Shown in pieces: positions 42,680 to 51,672 of a stretch of 64,000 nt of DNA. Location of the stretch: assembly GCA_003485325.1 (NCBI GenBank), contig DMZI01000068.1:35096-99095 (forward strand). The letters run 5' to 3'. Each line of letters opens with the position of its first letter. The first letter of the stretch is position 1. The translations under genes and the position numbers were made by a program. The notes under the pieces are model-generated. The model was not told the origin of the DNA. It made no database searches and saw only the letters and a program-made list of their open reading frames with translations. The DNA comes from Desulfotomaculum sp. (GTDB lineage: Bacteria; Bacillota; Desulfotomaculia; Desulfotomaculales; Nap2-2B).

Positions 42680-42701
42680 TCGGTTTCAACCGACCTTTTT
42701 T
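42680..42701 (+). terminator. Probable terminator after ytfJ
   Basis: TCGGTT and AACCGA arms are followed by CCTTTTTT. The loop is very small, so an extended pairing AAAGGT/ACCTTT starting near 42659 is possible. Confidence 0.5.
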
Positions 42702-42809
42702 GCACTTAAAACTTAATAAAGGCCATCGACCAGGCTAAAGTTCTATCTTGTCCACCATTTACATAAGATTAGGAAAAACAGTGAATAACCAGAATTGGTG
42801 GTGGGCAGA

Positions 42810-43400
42810 GTGGTTAATTATATCTGGCTGGGTATGATCGTTTTTAGTATTATTGTCGCGAGTATGAACGGACACATTGAGATTATCACCAAAGCTGCGC
42901 TTGAAGGCGCCGGCGAGGGAGTTAAAACTTCTCTTCATCTTATATCGATTATAGCATTTTGGTTAGGTCTGATGCGCATAGCTGAAGCTGCCGGGCTTGT
43001 ACAGATACTTGCCAGTATTATGCGTCCCCTTACACGGATTTTATTTCCCGATCTCCCCAGAGATCACCCGGCACTTGGCGCAATAATCATGAACATTAGC
43101 GCAAACATACTTGGCCTTGGGAATGCTGCAACGCCGATGGGTTTGATTGCCATGCAGGAACTTCAAAAAATAAACAATGAACCAAAAACTGCCTCACCGT
43201 CTATGTGTACCTTTTTAGCATTAAACACATCTTGTCTGACTTTGATACCTTCAACGATTATTGGTATCCGTCTGCTGCATAATTCAAGTGATCCAACGTC
43301 TGTGGTAGGGACAACCATATTTGCAACAGCCTGCGGGATGATTGTTGGTGTTTCCGTTGATCGGCTGATGCGTTTTATTTACCGCGTCCAGGGGAGGTAA
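42810..43400 (+). CDS. spmA: Spore maturation protein SpmA
   Basis: SpmA works with SpmB in spore core dehydration. From GTG 42810 it has 196 residues, is hydrophobic with about five membrane segments, and has the nucleoside-recognition (Gate) domain with GLGNAATPMGLIAMQEL. The TTG at 42795 is in frame but forms part of the GGTGGTGGG ribosome site. It lies five bases before spmB. Confidence 0.92.
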   Translation: MVNYIWLGMIVFSIIVASMNGHIEIITKAALEGAGEGVKTSLHLISIIAFWLGLMRIAEAAGLVQILASIMRPLTRILFPDLPRDHPALGAIIMNISANILGLGNAATPMGLIAMQELQKINNEPKTASPSMCTFLALNTSCLTLIPSTIIGIRLLHNSSDPTSVVGTTIFATACGMIVGVSVDRLMRFIYRVQGR

Positions 43401-43405
43401 GTTTT

Positions 43406-43939
43406 ATGTACGGTGTTATAGCTGAAATTTCTCGCTGGGCAATACCGTTTGCAATATTTTTCATCCTTCTTATCGCATCTCTTAAAGGATTGCAGGTATT
43501 CGAGATATTTGTTGAGGGCGCAACTGAAGGGTTTGCCACAGCAATTAAAACTATTCCTTATCTTGTAGCAATGCTTGTAGCCATAAATATTTTTAGGGCT
43601 TCAGGGGCGATGGCCATTATTTCAAAGCAAATATCCCCGCTCTTAAATAATTTTGGTTTTCCCGCTGAAGTATTGTCCCATGCCCTGATGAGGCCTCTTT
43701 CTGGAAGCGCAGCCCTCGGTATTGCAACAAACCTTATCTCAACGCACGGGCCGGATAGTTTTATTGGTCAGTTGGTTTCCACAATGCAAGGCAGTACTGA
43801 TACAACCTTTTATGTGCTTGCTCTGTATTTTGGCTCCGTCGGAGTTACAAAATATCGCTATGCCATAGTTGCAGGCCTGGCTGCTGATTTTACATCGCTG
43901 GTTGCATCTGTTTATATTGTTAATAAGCTGTTTGGGTAA
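43406..43939 (+). CDS. spmB: Spore maturation protein SpmB
   Basis: The partner of SpmA is a 177-residue Gate-domain membrane protein. ALMRPLSGSAALG, then STHGPDSFIGQLVSTMQGSTDTT (shown in part) are the family marks, near 95-135. ATG 43406 follows GGGGAGG. It converges with aroH on the other strand, 19 bases apart. Confidence 0.93.
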   Translation: MYGVIAEISRWAIPFAIFFILLIASLKGLQVFEIFVEGATEGFATAIKTIPYLVAMLVAINIFRASGAMAIISKQISPLLNNFGFPAEVLSHALMRPLSGSAALGIATNLISTHGPDSFIGQLVSTMQGSTDTTFYVLALYFGSVGVTKYRYAIVAGLAADFTSLVASVYIVNKLFG

Positions 43940-43958
43940 TGTTACGATAGGAAGAAAA

Positions 43959-44333
43959 TTACAAAAGAAATAAATCGGGGCGTAACTGGGATGCTTTTCT
44001 TAAATAGACATGTTTTATTTCCTGCTGCGGCCTCTCTGTATTTATATGCAATAAGACACGGATACACATGCCGAGTTTCCCTGGCGCATTCATTTCATTC
44101 ATGCATAGCAGAGGCACACACTTCCAGCCCAATAATTCGCGTGCGGCTTCTGCAGGGAATGCAGCGTCCAGATCGTTTGTTACAGTAAAAATAATACTGA
44201 CTATATCCTCACTAATAAGATCATTTTCCTTAACAATTATTTTAAGCAATTCAAGAGTTGCTTCCAGAATTTCTTCACGGTCGTTCTTTTCTACCGTTGT
44301 CGCTCCCCTGATACCACGTACAGCTGCGGACAA
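43959..44333 (-). CDS. aroH: Chorismate mutase, AroH class
   Basis: The monofunctional enzyme turns chorismate into prephenate for Phe and Tyr synthesis. The 124-residue trimer-type protein starts VRGIRGATTVEKND, has FTVTNDLDAAFPAEAAR and ends with HVYLRKASQLRPDL; the Arg, Glu and Arg-Leu-Arg positions fit AroH. The start is TTG 44333. It is the last gene of a four-gene minus-strand run. Confidence 0.93.
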   Translation of the reverse strand: MSAAVRGIRGATTVEKNDREEILEATLELLKIIVKENDLISEDIVSIIFTVTNDLDAAFPAEAARELLGWKCVPLLCMNEMNAPGKLGMCIRVLLHINTERPQQEIKHVYLRKASQLRPDLFLL

Positions 44334-44356
44334 GATTTTATCTTCGCTCCTTATAT

Positions 44357-44818
44357 CTAACGCAAGTTATGTGTATGTTCAAAGCGGAGACGGTAATCTC
44401 TCACTTCTTCGGAAATAGCGAATATTAATCTTTCTAAATCGTAGCGGTGAAGAGAAAGTGCAGTTGGTGAACTTATTTCAACTTTTCTAAAATCATCACG
44501 CATTGTGAACCTGATCAGGTCTTCCAGTGAATCTGCGGTCAGTTGCAGCACTACAGGAGCGTAGGCAACCTCAAAACCGCTGCTTTCCTCATAAATTGTA
44601 TAAATTTCAATGCCCAGATCTATATCATCAATATGTATACCCTGAATGGGCACATTTCGTAGTAAAGTAACCTGTTGTTCCCTTGATTCCTCAGCGGCCT
44701 TATCCATTGTTTTACCGCCGAATAAAAATTTTCCCGGCCTGGCTACGCCTTTTATATCCAAGCGTACCTTTGCCTTAATATCACGGTCGTTATTATCTCC
44801 GGCCTGTAAGCTAGCCAT
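44357..44818 (-). CDS. Unrecognised 153-residue protein between rluB and aroH
   Basis: I cannot name this family with confidence. The start ATG 44818 is well supported by GGAGG seven bases upstream. The protein is soluble and mildly acidic, with IKAKVRLDIKGVARPGKF near the start, GIHIDDIDLGIEIYTIYEES in the middle and a Phe/Arg-rich end; it looks like an alpha/beta fold. There are no Cys motifs or membrane segments. It lies between rluB and aroH in one transcription unit with short spacing. Confidence 0.75.
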   Translation of the reverse strand: MASLQAGDNNDRDIKAKVRLDIKGVARPGKFLFGGKTMDKAAEESREQQVTLLRNVPIQGIHIDDIDLGIEIYTIYEESSGFEVAYAPVVLQLTADSLEDLIRFTMRDDFRKVEISSPTALSLHRYDLERLIFAISEEVRDYRLRFEHTHNLR

Positions 44819-44926
44819 GCCATAACCTCCATCTAGATACTTTGCGACATTTTTTGCCACTGTACTGCTTGATTGTATTTAGACTTTTCGCCACAGGTAA
44901 CAAATTTCCTGCAACAATTCTATCTA

Positions 44927-45652
44927 TTAAGTCAAAATACCTGCCAATATTTTTAATTGCTTAATTTCTTCAAAAGAAAGAAAACGGTATTGGCCAGGAT
45001 TTAAACCATCAATTTTGAGTTGGCCAATGCTGATTCGCTTAAGACGTTTCACGGGATGGCCGATTTGGTCGCACATTCTTCTGATCTGCCTTTTGCGGCC
45101 TTCATAAATTGTAATTTTAAGTACAGATCCATGTTTTGTTGTTTTTTGAAGACTGACCTGGGCGGGAGATGTCCGGCCATCAGAAAGCAGCAGACCTTTT
45201 GCCATCATCGAAAGCTCTTCACTGGAAGGATTTCCCGAAACCCATGCAAGATATGTTTTAGGTATCCGGTGACTGGGGTGTGTAATCAGATAGGTTAACT
45301 GTCCGTCGTTCGTTAAAAGAAGCAGTCCTTCGCTGTCATAATCAAGCCGTCCAACCGGGAATAAACGATGGGGAATATCTTTGATCAGATCAGTTACTTT
45401 GCGCCGGCCCTGTGGATCATGAAGCGTGGTAACACAGTTCCTTGGCTTGTATAACGCAAGATAAACTTTTGCTTCTGTTTCCTTAAGGATTTTTCCGTTT
45501 ATTTCAACCCTGGTTTTTGATGGATCTATAAGAATACCAGGACGTGTTACCGTTTCACCGTTTACTTTTACAATGCCTGAAGCAATAAGCTGCTCGCAAC
45601 GCCTGCGTGATGCTATTCCTGTTCTGGCCATATATTTTTGCAAACGCTCCAT
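44927..45652 (-). CDS. rluB: Ribosomal large-subunit pseudouridine synthase RluB
   Basis: The enzyme makes pseudouridine in 23S rRNA. The 241-residue protein has an N-terminal S4 RNA-binding domain (MERLQKYMARTGIASRR) and the RsuA/RluB catalytic domain with Asp104 in VGRLDYDSEGLLLL, then EGRKRQIRRMC. It lies nine bases after rnhA. A 16S-specific RsuA role is possible, but RluB is more common in Firmicutes. Confidence 0.92.
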   Translation of the reverse strand: MERLQKYMARTGIASRRRCEQLIASGIVKVNGETVTRPGILIDPSKTRVEINGKILKETEAKVYLALYKPRNCVTTLHDPQGRRKVTDLIKDIPHRLFPVGRLDYDSEGLLLLTNDGQLTYLITHPSHRIPKTYLAWVSGNPSSEELSMMAKGLLLSDGRTSPAQVSLQKTTKHGSVLKITIYEGRKRQIRRMCDQIGHPVKRLKRISIGQLKIDGLNPGQYRFLSFEEIKQLKILAGILT

Positions 45653-45661
45653 AAGTCATCC

Positions 45662-46153
45662 TCAATATTGATGCATTACCGGGATAAAGCCCTGATCTTC
45701 TTGCAGGGGCTTTTTCTTACTGGCCTCTTGGGCAAGCTTGTCACAACGGTTATTGTATATATTATCATCGTGGCCTTTTACCCAAACCCAGGTAATTTTA
45801 TGTTTTTCAGCAAGGTTTAAAATTTTTATCCACAGGTCGGCGTTCTTCGCTGGTTTATTACGGTCACGGCGCCAGCCGTTTTCTTTCCATTTCCCAGCCC
45901 ATCCTTTGTTCAGCGCATCGATTATATACTTGCTGTCGCTGTATATTTTAACCGCACAGGGTTTTTTTAAAGCTTCCAAACCTTTGATTACGGCAATTAA
46001 TTCCATCCTGTTATTTGTTGTTTGACGGTATCCCCCTGAAACTTCTTTTATGTTGTCTTTGTACTTTAAAACTATCCCGTAACCGCCGCTTCCAGGATTG
46101 CCGCTGCAAGCGCCGTCAGTATAAATTTCTACTTCAGGAAATTGTTCCATCAT
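45662..46153 (-). CDS. rnhA: Ribonuclease HI
   Basis: RNase HI cuts RNA in RNA-DNA hybrids. From ATG 46153 it has 163 residues; the frame extends eight codons further up without family similarity. All four catalytic acids are present: Asp13 (YTDGACSGNPG), Glu51 (NNRMEL), Asp73 (YSDSKY) and Asp138 (NNRCDKLA). The handle region GWAGKWKENGWRRD is retained, as in E. coli. Confidence 0.93.
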   Translation of the reverse strand: MMEQFPEVEIYTDGACSGNPGSGGYGIVLKYKDNIKEVSGGYRQTTNNRMELIAVIKGLEALKKPCAVKIYSDSKYIIDALNKGWAGKWKENGWRRDRNKPAKNADLWIKILNLAEKHKITWVWVKGHDDNIYNNRCDKLAQEASKKKPLQEDQGFIPVMHQY

Positions 46154-46300
46154 TAACCACGCCCATTTTATTTTCAACTATTATATAATAATTTAACATA
46201 ATTACACAGCTTCACTAAAAATTTAATAAAATAGATTGCTTTTTTTGTACTGGACAGCAACATGAAAATATGATATGCAAAAATTTAAAATTAAATATTA

Positions 46301-46360
46301 CCGGGGTGCCCCTGCTTTAGGGAGGCAGGGGGTAATAGGGAACCAGGTTAAAATCCCATG
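46301..46360 (+). ncRNA. Cobalamin-riboswitch-like core (probably decayed)
   Basis: CCGGGGTGCC, then AATAGGGAA (46334-46342), then GGTTAAAATCC (46346-46356) match the conserved 5' half of cobalamin riboswitches in the right order. The CCCGC-ACTGT half that should follow is not there, and no clear B12-box end is seen. It leads into the transporter remnant at 46432-46620. It is probably inactive. Confidence 0.55.
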
Positions 46361-46431
46361 CTTCAGTTATCTCATCTGGGACGGCTGGAGTTTTTATTTT
46401 GCGGAATGCGCCCTGGATTATGAATCTTTGA

Positions 46432-46620
46432 TCATGGACCGCTTTTATTTCCCCGTTGAATCTTAATTCTCTTTTTACCGTTTATGCAGCCAGTTTCTGG
46501 TTTGATACTTTTCACGCGCTTGGCAACGCATCTTTTTGTCTGATCTTTAATACGAGCTTGGCGAAGGTTCTGCAGCGTTTTCAAAAGAAGCTTGAAATAA
46601 GTGAAATCATAAACGAATAA
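46432..46620 (+). pseudogene. 3' remnant of an ECF-transporter S-component gene
   Basis: In frame to TAA 46618, it reads FISPLNLNSLFTVYAASFWF, then DTFHALGNASFCLIF and LAKVLQRFQKKLEI. The D-x-x-HALGN motif and the basic end fit the C-terminus of an ECF S-component. A TGA just upstream breaks the frame and no start is available. With the B12-type RNA core before it, a cobalamin S-component (CbrT-like) locus that lost its middle is likely. Confidence 0.55.
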
Positions 46621-46748
46621 AAATGCCCTGCTTATAAGGTGTCAAAGGCTTGAAAAATAAGCAAGGTTGTTTTTTTGCTTCGTATATACTAAAATATCAA
46701 TAATGTTTTTTAGAATTGGTAAAGTTAAAATTTTCCGGGGGCTTTGTG

Positions 46749-49583
46749 ATGATTCAGGAAGTAAGGGTGACAAACCGTTCTGACGCTGGTGACCCTGTAG
46801 GAAACGGGCTGCTTTACGATATTAATACTTTTTTGGGTATAAAAAGCATAACGGGCATACGAACTGCTAAAATATACAGGTTTGAAAACATCAGCGAAAA
46901 ACAAGCCGATCTTTTAGCACAAAAGCTTCTGGCGGAAGAAGTATTTCAGTTGTATAGTATAAATGCTCCAGTCCTGCAAGGCGCCCAAAGGGTTGTTGAG
47001 GTAGCCTACAAACCCGGGGTGATGAACCCTGAAGCAGCCTCGCTTTTAAAAGCGGCCGCAGATTTGGGAGTTTATGCTGATGCTGCCGATTCAAGCAGGG
47101 AATATGCCTTTTATGGCACAAAAATTAAAGAGAAGGACATCCTGGCCATAATCGAACATCTCTTAGTAAATACGACTGTTGAAAGAGTTGTTGACCAGGC
47201 GCCTTTAACACTTATAATCCGCGGCAATCCCACCAGTTCCGAATCTATTCCAATCGCACAGATGGACGATAGGCAGTTAATGGAACTTAGCAGTGAAAAG
47301 CTCTTTCTAAATCTGGAAGAGATGCGGTTAATCCAAAGTTATTTTAAGAAAGCCGGTCGCAATCCGACAGACTGCGAAATTGAAACTATCGCCCAGACAT
47401 GGTCCGAACACTGCAGTCATAAGACATTCAAAGCAAAGCTGATCGTCAACGGAGAGGAAAAGACTCCTCTTTTAAAACGTCTGCAGCAAGCAACCAGTGA
47501 TACGCGTCATCCGCTCGTTCTCTCAGCATTTGTCGACAATTCGGGAGTAATGGATTTTTACGATGGATGGGCAATTTGCGGAAAAGTGGAAACGCACAAC
47601 TCACCCTCAGCAATTGAACCGTATGGCGGGGCGATGACCGGAAGCGGTGGTGTCTTTCGGGATGTTCTTGGAACAGGGCAAGGCGCAAAAGTAGTTGCTT
47701 CCACAGATATTTTTTGTTTTGCTCACCCGGATACCCCAAGAGAAGAGATTCCTCCAGGCTGTCTGCACCCGCACTATTTGCTGCGCAGGGTTGTAGCAGG
47801 GGTAAGAGATTACGGGAACCGCATGGGCATACCGACTAATAACGGATCGGTCCATTTCCACCGGGACTTTCGCGCCAAGCCAACCATAATAGTGGGGGCA
47901 TACGGCATTTTACCGCGGGAAAGGTGCACGAAAGGGCAGCCGCAAATTGGCGATCTCGTTTTGGCTATTGGTGGCCGCACAGGACGGGACGGCATTCACG
48001 GGGCGACTTTTTCAAGCGGGGAAATGACTGAAAGAACTACAGAGGTCAATTCCAGCGCGGTCCAAATCGGGCACCCGATAGAAGAAAAAAGAGTAAGTGA
48101 CGCCATAATAAAGGCAAGTTTAGCCGGCTTAATAAGGGCTGTAACAGACTGCGGGGCCGGGGGGTTTAGTTCCGCGATAGGTGAAATGGGTTCGCAAACA
48201 GGTGTGGAGGTTGCCCTGGAAAAAGCTCCTCTTAAGTACCCGGGACTGAAACCATGGGAAATATGGGTGTCGGAAAGCCAGGAAAGAATGGTCCTGGCGG
48301 TTGCTCCTGAGAATTTAGGCAGTGTTTTAGAAATTTGCAATTTGTTAAACGTTGAAGCTTCGGTTCTCGGCCAGTTCAAAGACAGCAAAAAACTGGTTGT
48401 TACTTACCGGGGAGAGACGATTTGTGATTTGCAGATGAGCTTTCTTCATCACGGGCTGCCTCAAAGGGTAATGAAGGCGTCTTTTGCAAAAAAAGACTGT
48501 ATTGAAGTTAAAAATATACCCCTTCCCGCAGATTTTCCTATATTATATCAACGGGTAATGGGTCATCCCAATATTTGTTCAAAAGAGCCTATCGTGCGCA
48601 TGTATGACCATGGGGTTCAAGGCTCTTGCTGCTTACCGCCTTTTTCCGGGATCGGCGGGGACTGTCCCAATGATTCAGTGGTCTTAAAACCACTGCTTGG
48701 TTATCCTTACGGTATGGTCATCAGTCATGGCCTGAATCCTGTCTTAAATACGATAGACCCTTATTACGGAAGTTTATGGGCGGCTGCGGAAGCTGTGTCA
48801 AATGCGGTCGCTGTTGGCGCAAATCCGGAAGAACTGGTTCTGATAGATAATTTTATCTGGCCGTTTCCTGATGAGGAATCACTGGGAGACCTGGACAGAG
48901 CTGTTGACGCATGTGTAGATTTCGTACATGCAACCGGAATGCCTTTTATATCAGGTAAGGATAGTTTATCAAGCACTTATCGCAGAAGTGACGGGACATT
49001 GCTGAAAATACCTCCTGTCCTTTGTGTTTCCGCTTTTGGCAGAATAGCGGACGTGAAAAAAACTGTTTCAGCTGATTTTAAGCGTCCGGGCAGTTCGATT
49101 ATAATCGTGGGAAAACGGGAACTGGAACAAATGGGGGGTTCAACATATTACGACCTGGAAGGATTGGAAGGCCCTCTTCCAGTTATTAATCTGGATATAA
49201 TGAATCTCACCTTTAAAAAAATTCATCAAGCAATCGGCAAAGGGCAAATTCTTGCCTGCCACGATATAAGCGAGGGTGGGGTTGCAGCCGCTCTTGCCGA
49301 AATGTGTTTTGGAGGCGGCATAGGCGCAGAAATAACTTTGGGAACAGAAATAAGGCCTGATTACTTTCTCTTCAATGAAACAGCAGGTTGCTTTCTTATT
49401 GAGATGAATTCAGAAACAGACTGCGAAACTGTTTTTTCGGGTGTTCCGTATGTAAAAATAGGCAATACAACAAGTCAGCGCGAAATTAGCCTGTTGGCCG
49501 GTGATAATGAGCTGTTCAGAATAGATCTCGGGCTTTTAATTGAACCATGGAAAGGTCTGATGCAAAAGGTTTTTAATGCCTAG
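46749..49583 (+). CDS. purL: Phosphoribosylformylglycinamidine synthase PurL (long form)
   Basis: PurL makes FGAM from FGAR, ATP and ammonia. From ATG 46749 it has 944 residues, well above the about 720 of the small PurL, but it lacks the glutaminase domain, which is the separate purQ gene. The first 150 or so residues look like a duplicated PurS-type region. TWSEHCSHKTF, ETHNSPSAIEPYGG, TDCGAGGFSSAIGEMG and CHDISEGGVAAA mark the two PurM-like halves. CCGGGGGC precedes ATG 46749. Confidence 0.92.
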   Translation: MIQEVRVTNRSDAGDPVGNGLLYDINTFLGIKSITGIRTAKIYRFENISEKQADLLAQKLLAEEVFQLYSINAPVLQGAQRVVEVAYKPGVMNPEAASLLKAAADLGVYADAADSSREYAFYGTKIKEKDILAIIEHLLVNTTVERVVDQAPLTLIIRGNPTSSESIPIAQMDDRQLMELSSEKLFLNLEEMRLIQSYFKKAGRNPTDCEIETIAQTWSEHCSHKTFKAKLIVNGEEKTPLLKRLQQATSDTRHPLVLSAFVDNSGVMDFYDGWAICGKVETHNSPSAIEPYGGAMTGSGGVFRDVLGTGQGAKVVASTDIFCFAHPDTPREEIPPGCLHPHYLLRRVVAGVRDYGNRMGIPTNNGSVHFHRDFRAKPTIIVGAYGILPRERCTKGQPQIGDLVLAIGGRTGRDGIHGATFSSGEMTERTTEVNSSAVQIGHPIEEKRVSDAIIKASLAGLIRAVTDCGAGGFSSAIGEMGSQTGVEVALEKAPLKYPGLKPWEIWVSESQERMVLAVAPENLGSVLEICNLLNVEASVLGQFKDSKKLVVTYRGETICDLQMSFLHHGLPQRVMKASFAKKDCIEVKNIPLPADFPILYQRVMGHPNICSKEPIVRMYDHGVQGSCCLPPFSGIGGDCPNDSVVLKPLLGYPYGMVISHGLNPVLNTIDPYYGSLWAAAEAVSNAVAVGANPEELVLIDNFIWPFPDEESLGDLDRAVDACVDFVHATGMPFISGKDSLSSTYRRSDGTLLKIPPVLCVSAFGRIADVKKTVSADFKRPGSSIIIVGKRELEQMGGSTYYDLEGLEGPLPVINLDIMNLTFKKIHQAIGKGQILACHDISEGGVAAALAEMCFGGGIGAEITLGTEIRPDYFLFNETAGCFLIEMNSETDCETVFSGVPYVKIGNTTSQREISLLAGDNELFRIDLGLLIEPWKGLMQKVFNA

Positions 49584-49612
49584 AAAACGGATGAGTAAGG
49601 AGACGGGCCGGT

Positions 49613-50392
49613 ATGAAACCAAGGGTTTGCATACTTAGAACAGACGGTACAAATTGTGATGAAGAAACTTTTTACGCCTTTAATAAATCAGGTGGGGAAA
49701 GTGAACTTGTTCATATCAATATGCTCCGCAGCGGAGAAAAGAAATTGCTTGACTATCATATTCTTGTTATTCCTGGTGGATTTTCTTACGGAGATGATGT
49801 TCATTCAGGGAAAATTCTGGCTGTAGAATTGACCTCCTTTTTAAAGGAAAAACTCCAGGAATTCGTAGCAGCCGGCAGGCCGGTGCTGGGAATTTGCAAT
49901 GGTTTTCAGGTGCTGGTTCGTACTGGGCTTCTGCCGGACAGGCAGGTTTCAGGAAAAATAAAGGCGGCTTTAATTCATAATGACAGTGGCCGTTTTGAAT
50001 GCCGTTGGGTGAAACTTCTGATCGAAAATACAAATTGTGTTTTTATTAGAAACAATGAAAGCGGGCAGATAAGCCTCCAGGTAGCCCATGGAGAAGGTAA
50101 ATTCTATACAGATTCTGCTACGTTAAACGAGATAGAGGCTGCTGACCAGGTGGTTTTTAGATACACCAGCGATGGATTCCTTCCGACTGGCGAATATCCC
50201 GCAAATCCAAATGGTTCATTGAATGCTATTGCAGGTATTTGTGATTCAACAGGGCTTATTTTAGGCATGATGCCGCACCCGGAAAGATTTGTTGATCAAA
50301 TCCATTATCCCAACTGGCGCCGTGGAAACCAATTACAACCCCAGGGAGAGGCAGTTTTCCGAAATGCTGTAAACTACGCAAAAGAGATGTAA
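49613..50392 (+). CDS. purQ: FGAM synthase glutaminase subunit PurQ
   Basis: PurQ supplies ammonia to PurL. The 259-residue class I amidotransferase has Cys95 in GICNGFQ and the His222/Glu224 pair in MPHPERF, plus PGGFSYGDD. The ATG lies 29 bases after purL. No separate purS is visible, which agrees with a PurS-like part inside PurL. Confidence 0.94.
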   Translation: MKPRVCILRTDGTNCDEETFYAFNKSGGESELVHINMLRSGEKKLLDYHILVIPGGFSYGDDVHSGKILAVELTSFLKEKLQEFVAAGRPVLGICNGFQVLVRTGLLPDRQVSGKIKAALIHNDSGRFECRWVKLLIENTNCVFIRNNESGQISLQVAHGEGKFYTDSATLNEIEAADQVVFRYTSDGFLPTGEYPANPNGSLNAIAGICDSTGLILGMMPHPERFVDQIHYPNWRRGNQLQPQGEAVFRNAVNYAKEM

Positions 50393-50422
50393 ATACCGGT
50401 CCGAGGCGAGCCGTACCGCTGT

Positions 50423-50452
50423 TGGCGCTTGGGCACCGGAGTAAGCGGCGAT
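50423..50452. repeat. Intergenic structured repeat, copy C
   Basis: TTGGCGCTTGGGCACCGG followed by AGTAAGCGGCGA matches copies A and B. Similarity to copy B extends left to about 50401. It sits in the 94-base gap between purQ and the HlyD-type gene. Confidence 0.5.
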
Positions 50453-50486
50453 AAATAGTTAGTTGTTATCCATTGGGGGAGATGAA

Positions 50487-51593
50487 ATGGAAGAGCAGAA
50501 TCCAAGTACCGGGCCGGTTGCAAACAGGAATAATTCAAAACTAAAAATGATAAGCTTTGCAGTCGTTGCTATTATAGTATTGGGAATTGCCGCAGGCGCT
50601 TTTTTATGGTGGCGCGATCTGCGGATTTCAGTTTCCACCGATGACGCACAGGTCAGCGGTGACATTATTAATATCAGCCCTGCAATAGCAGGCCGCCTGG
50701 ACAAAATATATGTTAAGGAAGGGGATGTTGTCAAGGCGGGCCAGACAGTAGCTGAACTCGACAATGATCAGTACTACATAGCGCTTGCCCAGGCTGAGGC
50801 AAACCTTAACCTTGCCAAGGCCAATTATGCCAAGCTCCCTTACGACATCAGGTCGGCGCAGGCCGCGCTGGACAAGGCCCAACAGGGCCTGCTTGCCGCT
50901 CAGGCGCAAGTCAAGTCAGCAGAATTGGGCTGCAACGACGCAAAAAGGTTTCTTGACCAGTATCAGTCTTTGTATTCTTCCGGCGCTGCTTCGAAAGAAC
51001 AGCTGGATACGGCTCAATCGCGCTTTGGAGTCGCGCAGGCGTCATTGGAAGCAGCTAAAGCTGGGTTTGTATCCGCCCAGGAGTCCCTGAAAGACGCAAA
51101 TGTAAAGCTTGAAGCCCTCAACAACACCGGAGCGGGCGTTTACCTTGCCCAGCAGAAACAGGCCCAGGCAGCTTATGACAATGCCAGGCTTACTTATAAC
51201 AATTCGATAATTCATTCTACAAAAAACGGTACTGTGATCCGCGTATCAGCCAAGGAAGGGGAGAACCTGGCGCCCTATCAAACTATTCTTACTATCTGTG
51301 ACCTTTCTTCTACATGGGTAATCGCAAATATCGAAGAAAAAAAATTCAACCGGATCCATTTGGGCCAAACAGTGGATATAAATATTGACGCCTACCCCGG
51401 AAAGGATTTCAAGGGAGAAGTAATAGAGTTAGGCGGAGCAACTCAGGCAACTTTCTCTCTTATTCCTACCCAGAACTATTCAGGGAATTTTACCAAGGTT
51501 ACGCAGAGACTGCCCGTAAAAATCAAGCTAAACAAAGGAGATCAGGTTTTAAAACCGGGCATGTCTGCAGAAGTAAAAATACATACCGCTTAA
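50487..51593 (+). CDS. HlyD/EmrA-type membrane fusion protein
   Basis: A 368-residue adaptor of efflux or secretion systems. It has an N-terminal membrane anchor (about 22-43), a split lipoyl domain (IAGRLDKIYVKEGDVV and NGTVIRVSAKEGENL), and a long Ala/Gln-rich coiled-coil hairpin (about 95-215). The STDDAQVSGD segment is typical of EmrA. ATG 50487 has a GGGGGAG site. No MFS or ABC partner lies beside it, so the partner must be elsewhere. Confidence 0.88.
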   Translation: MEEQNPSTGPVANRNNSKLKMISFAVVAIIVLGIAAGAFLWWRDLRISVSTDDAQVSGDIINISPAIAGRLDKIYVKEGDVVKAGQTVAELDNDQYYIALAQAEANLNLAKANYAKLPYDIRSAQAALDKAQQGLLAAQAQVKSAELGCNDAKRFLDQYQSLYSSGAASKEQLDTAQSRFGVAQASLEAAKAGFVSAQESLKDANVKLEALNNTGAGVYLAQQKQAQAAYDNARLTYNNSIIHSTKNGTVIRVSAKEGENLAPYQTILTICDLSSTWVIANIEEKKFNRIHLGQTVDINIDAYPGKDFKGEVIELGGATQATFSLIPTQNYSGNFTKVTQRLPVKIKLNKGDQVLKPGMSAEVKIHTA

Positions 51594-51608
51594 GCAGGAA
51601 AATAACTC

Positions 51609-51656
51609 TTGACCAGAACATGTGTTTGCTGGCATAATCAGATCAAATATGTTCGA
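51609..51656 (+). promoter_or_regulatory. SOS-type promoter with LexA-like boxes before dinB
   Basis: TTGACC (51609-51614) and CATAAT (51633-51638) are 18 bases apart. AGAACATGTGTTTG (51615-51628) in the spacer matches the Firmicute LexA box GAAC-N4-GTTC at all but the last base. A second half-type box, AAATATGTTCG, lies at 51645-51655. LexA control of the translesion polymerase is strongly suggested. Confidence 0.65.
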
Positions 51657-51672
51657 TCAGGAGTTTTTTTAT

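Noticed and set aside
46275..46466. 63-codon plus-strand frame before purL
   Set aside because: It runs through the riboswitch-like core and into the transporter remnant in another frame, with no ribosome site.
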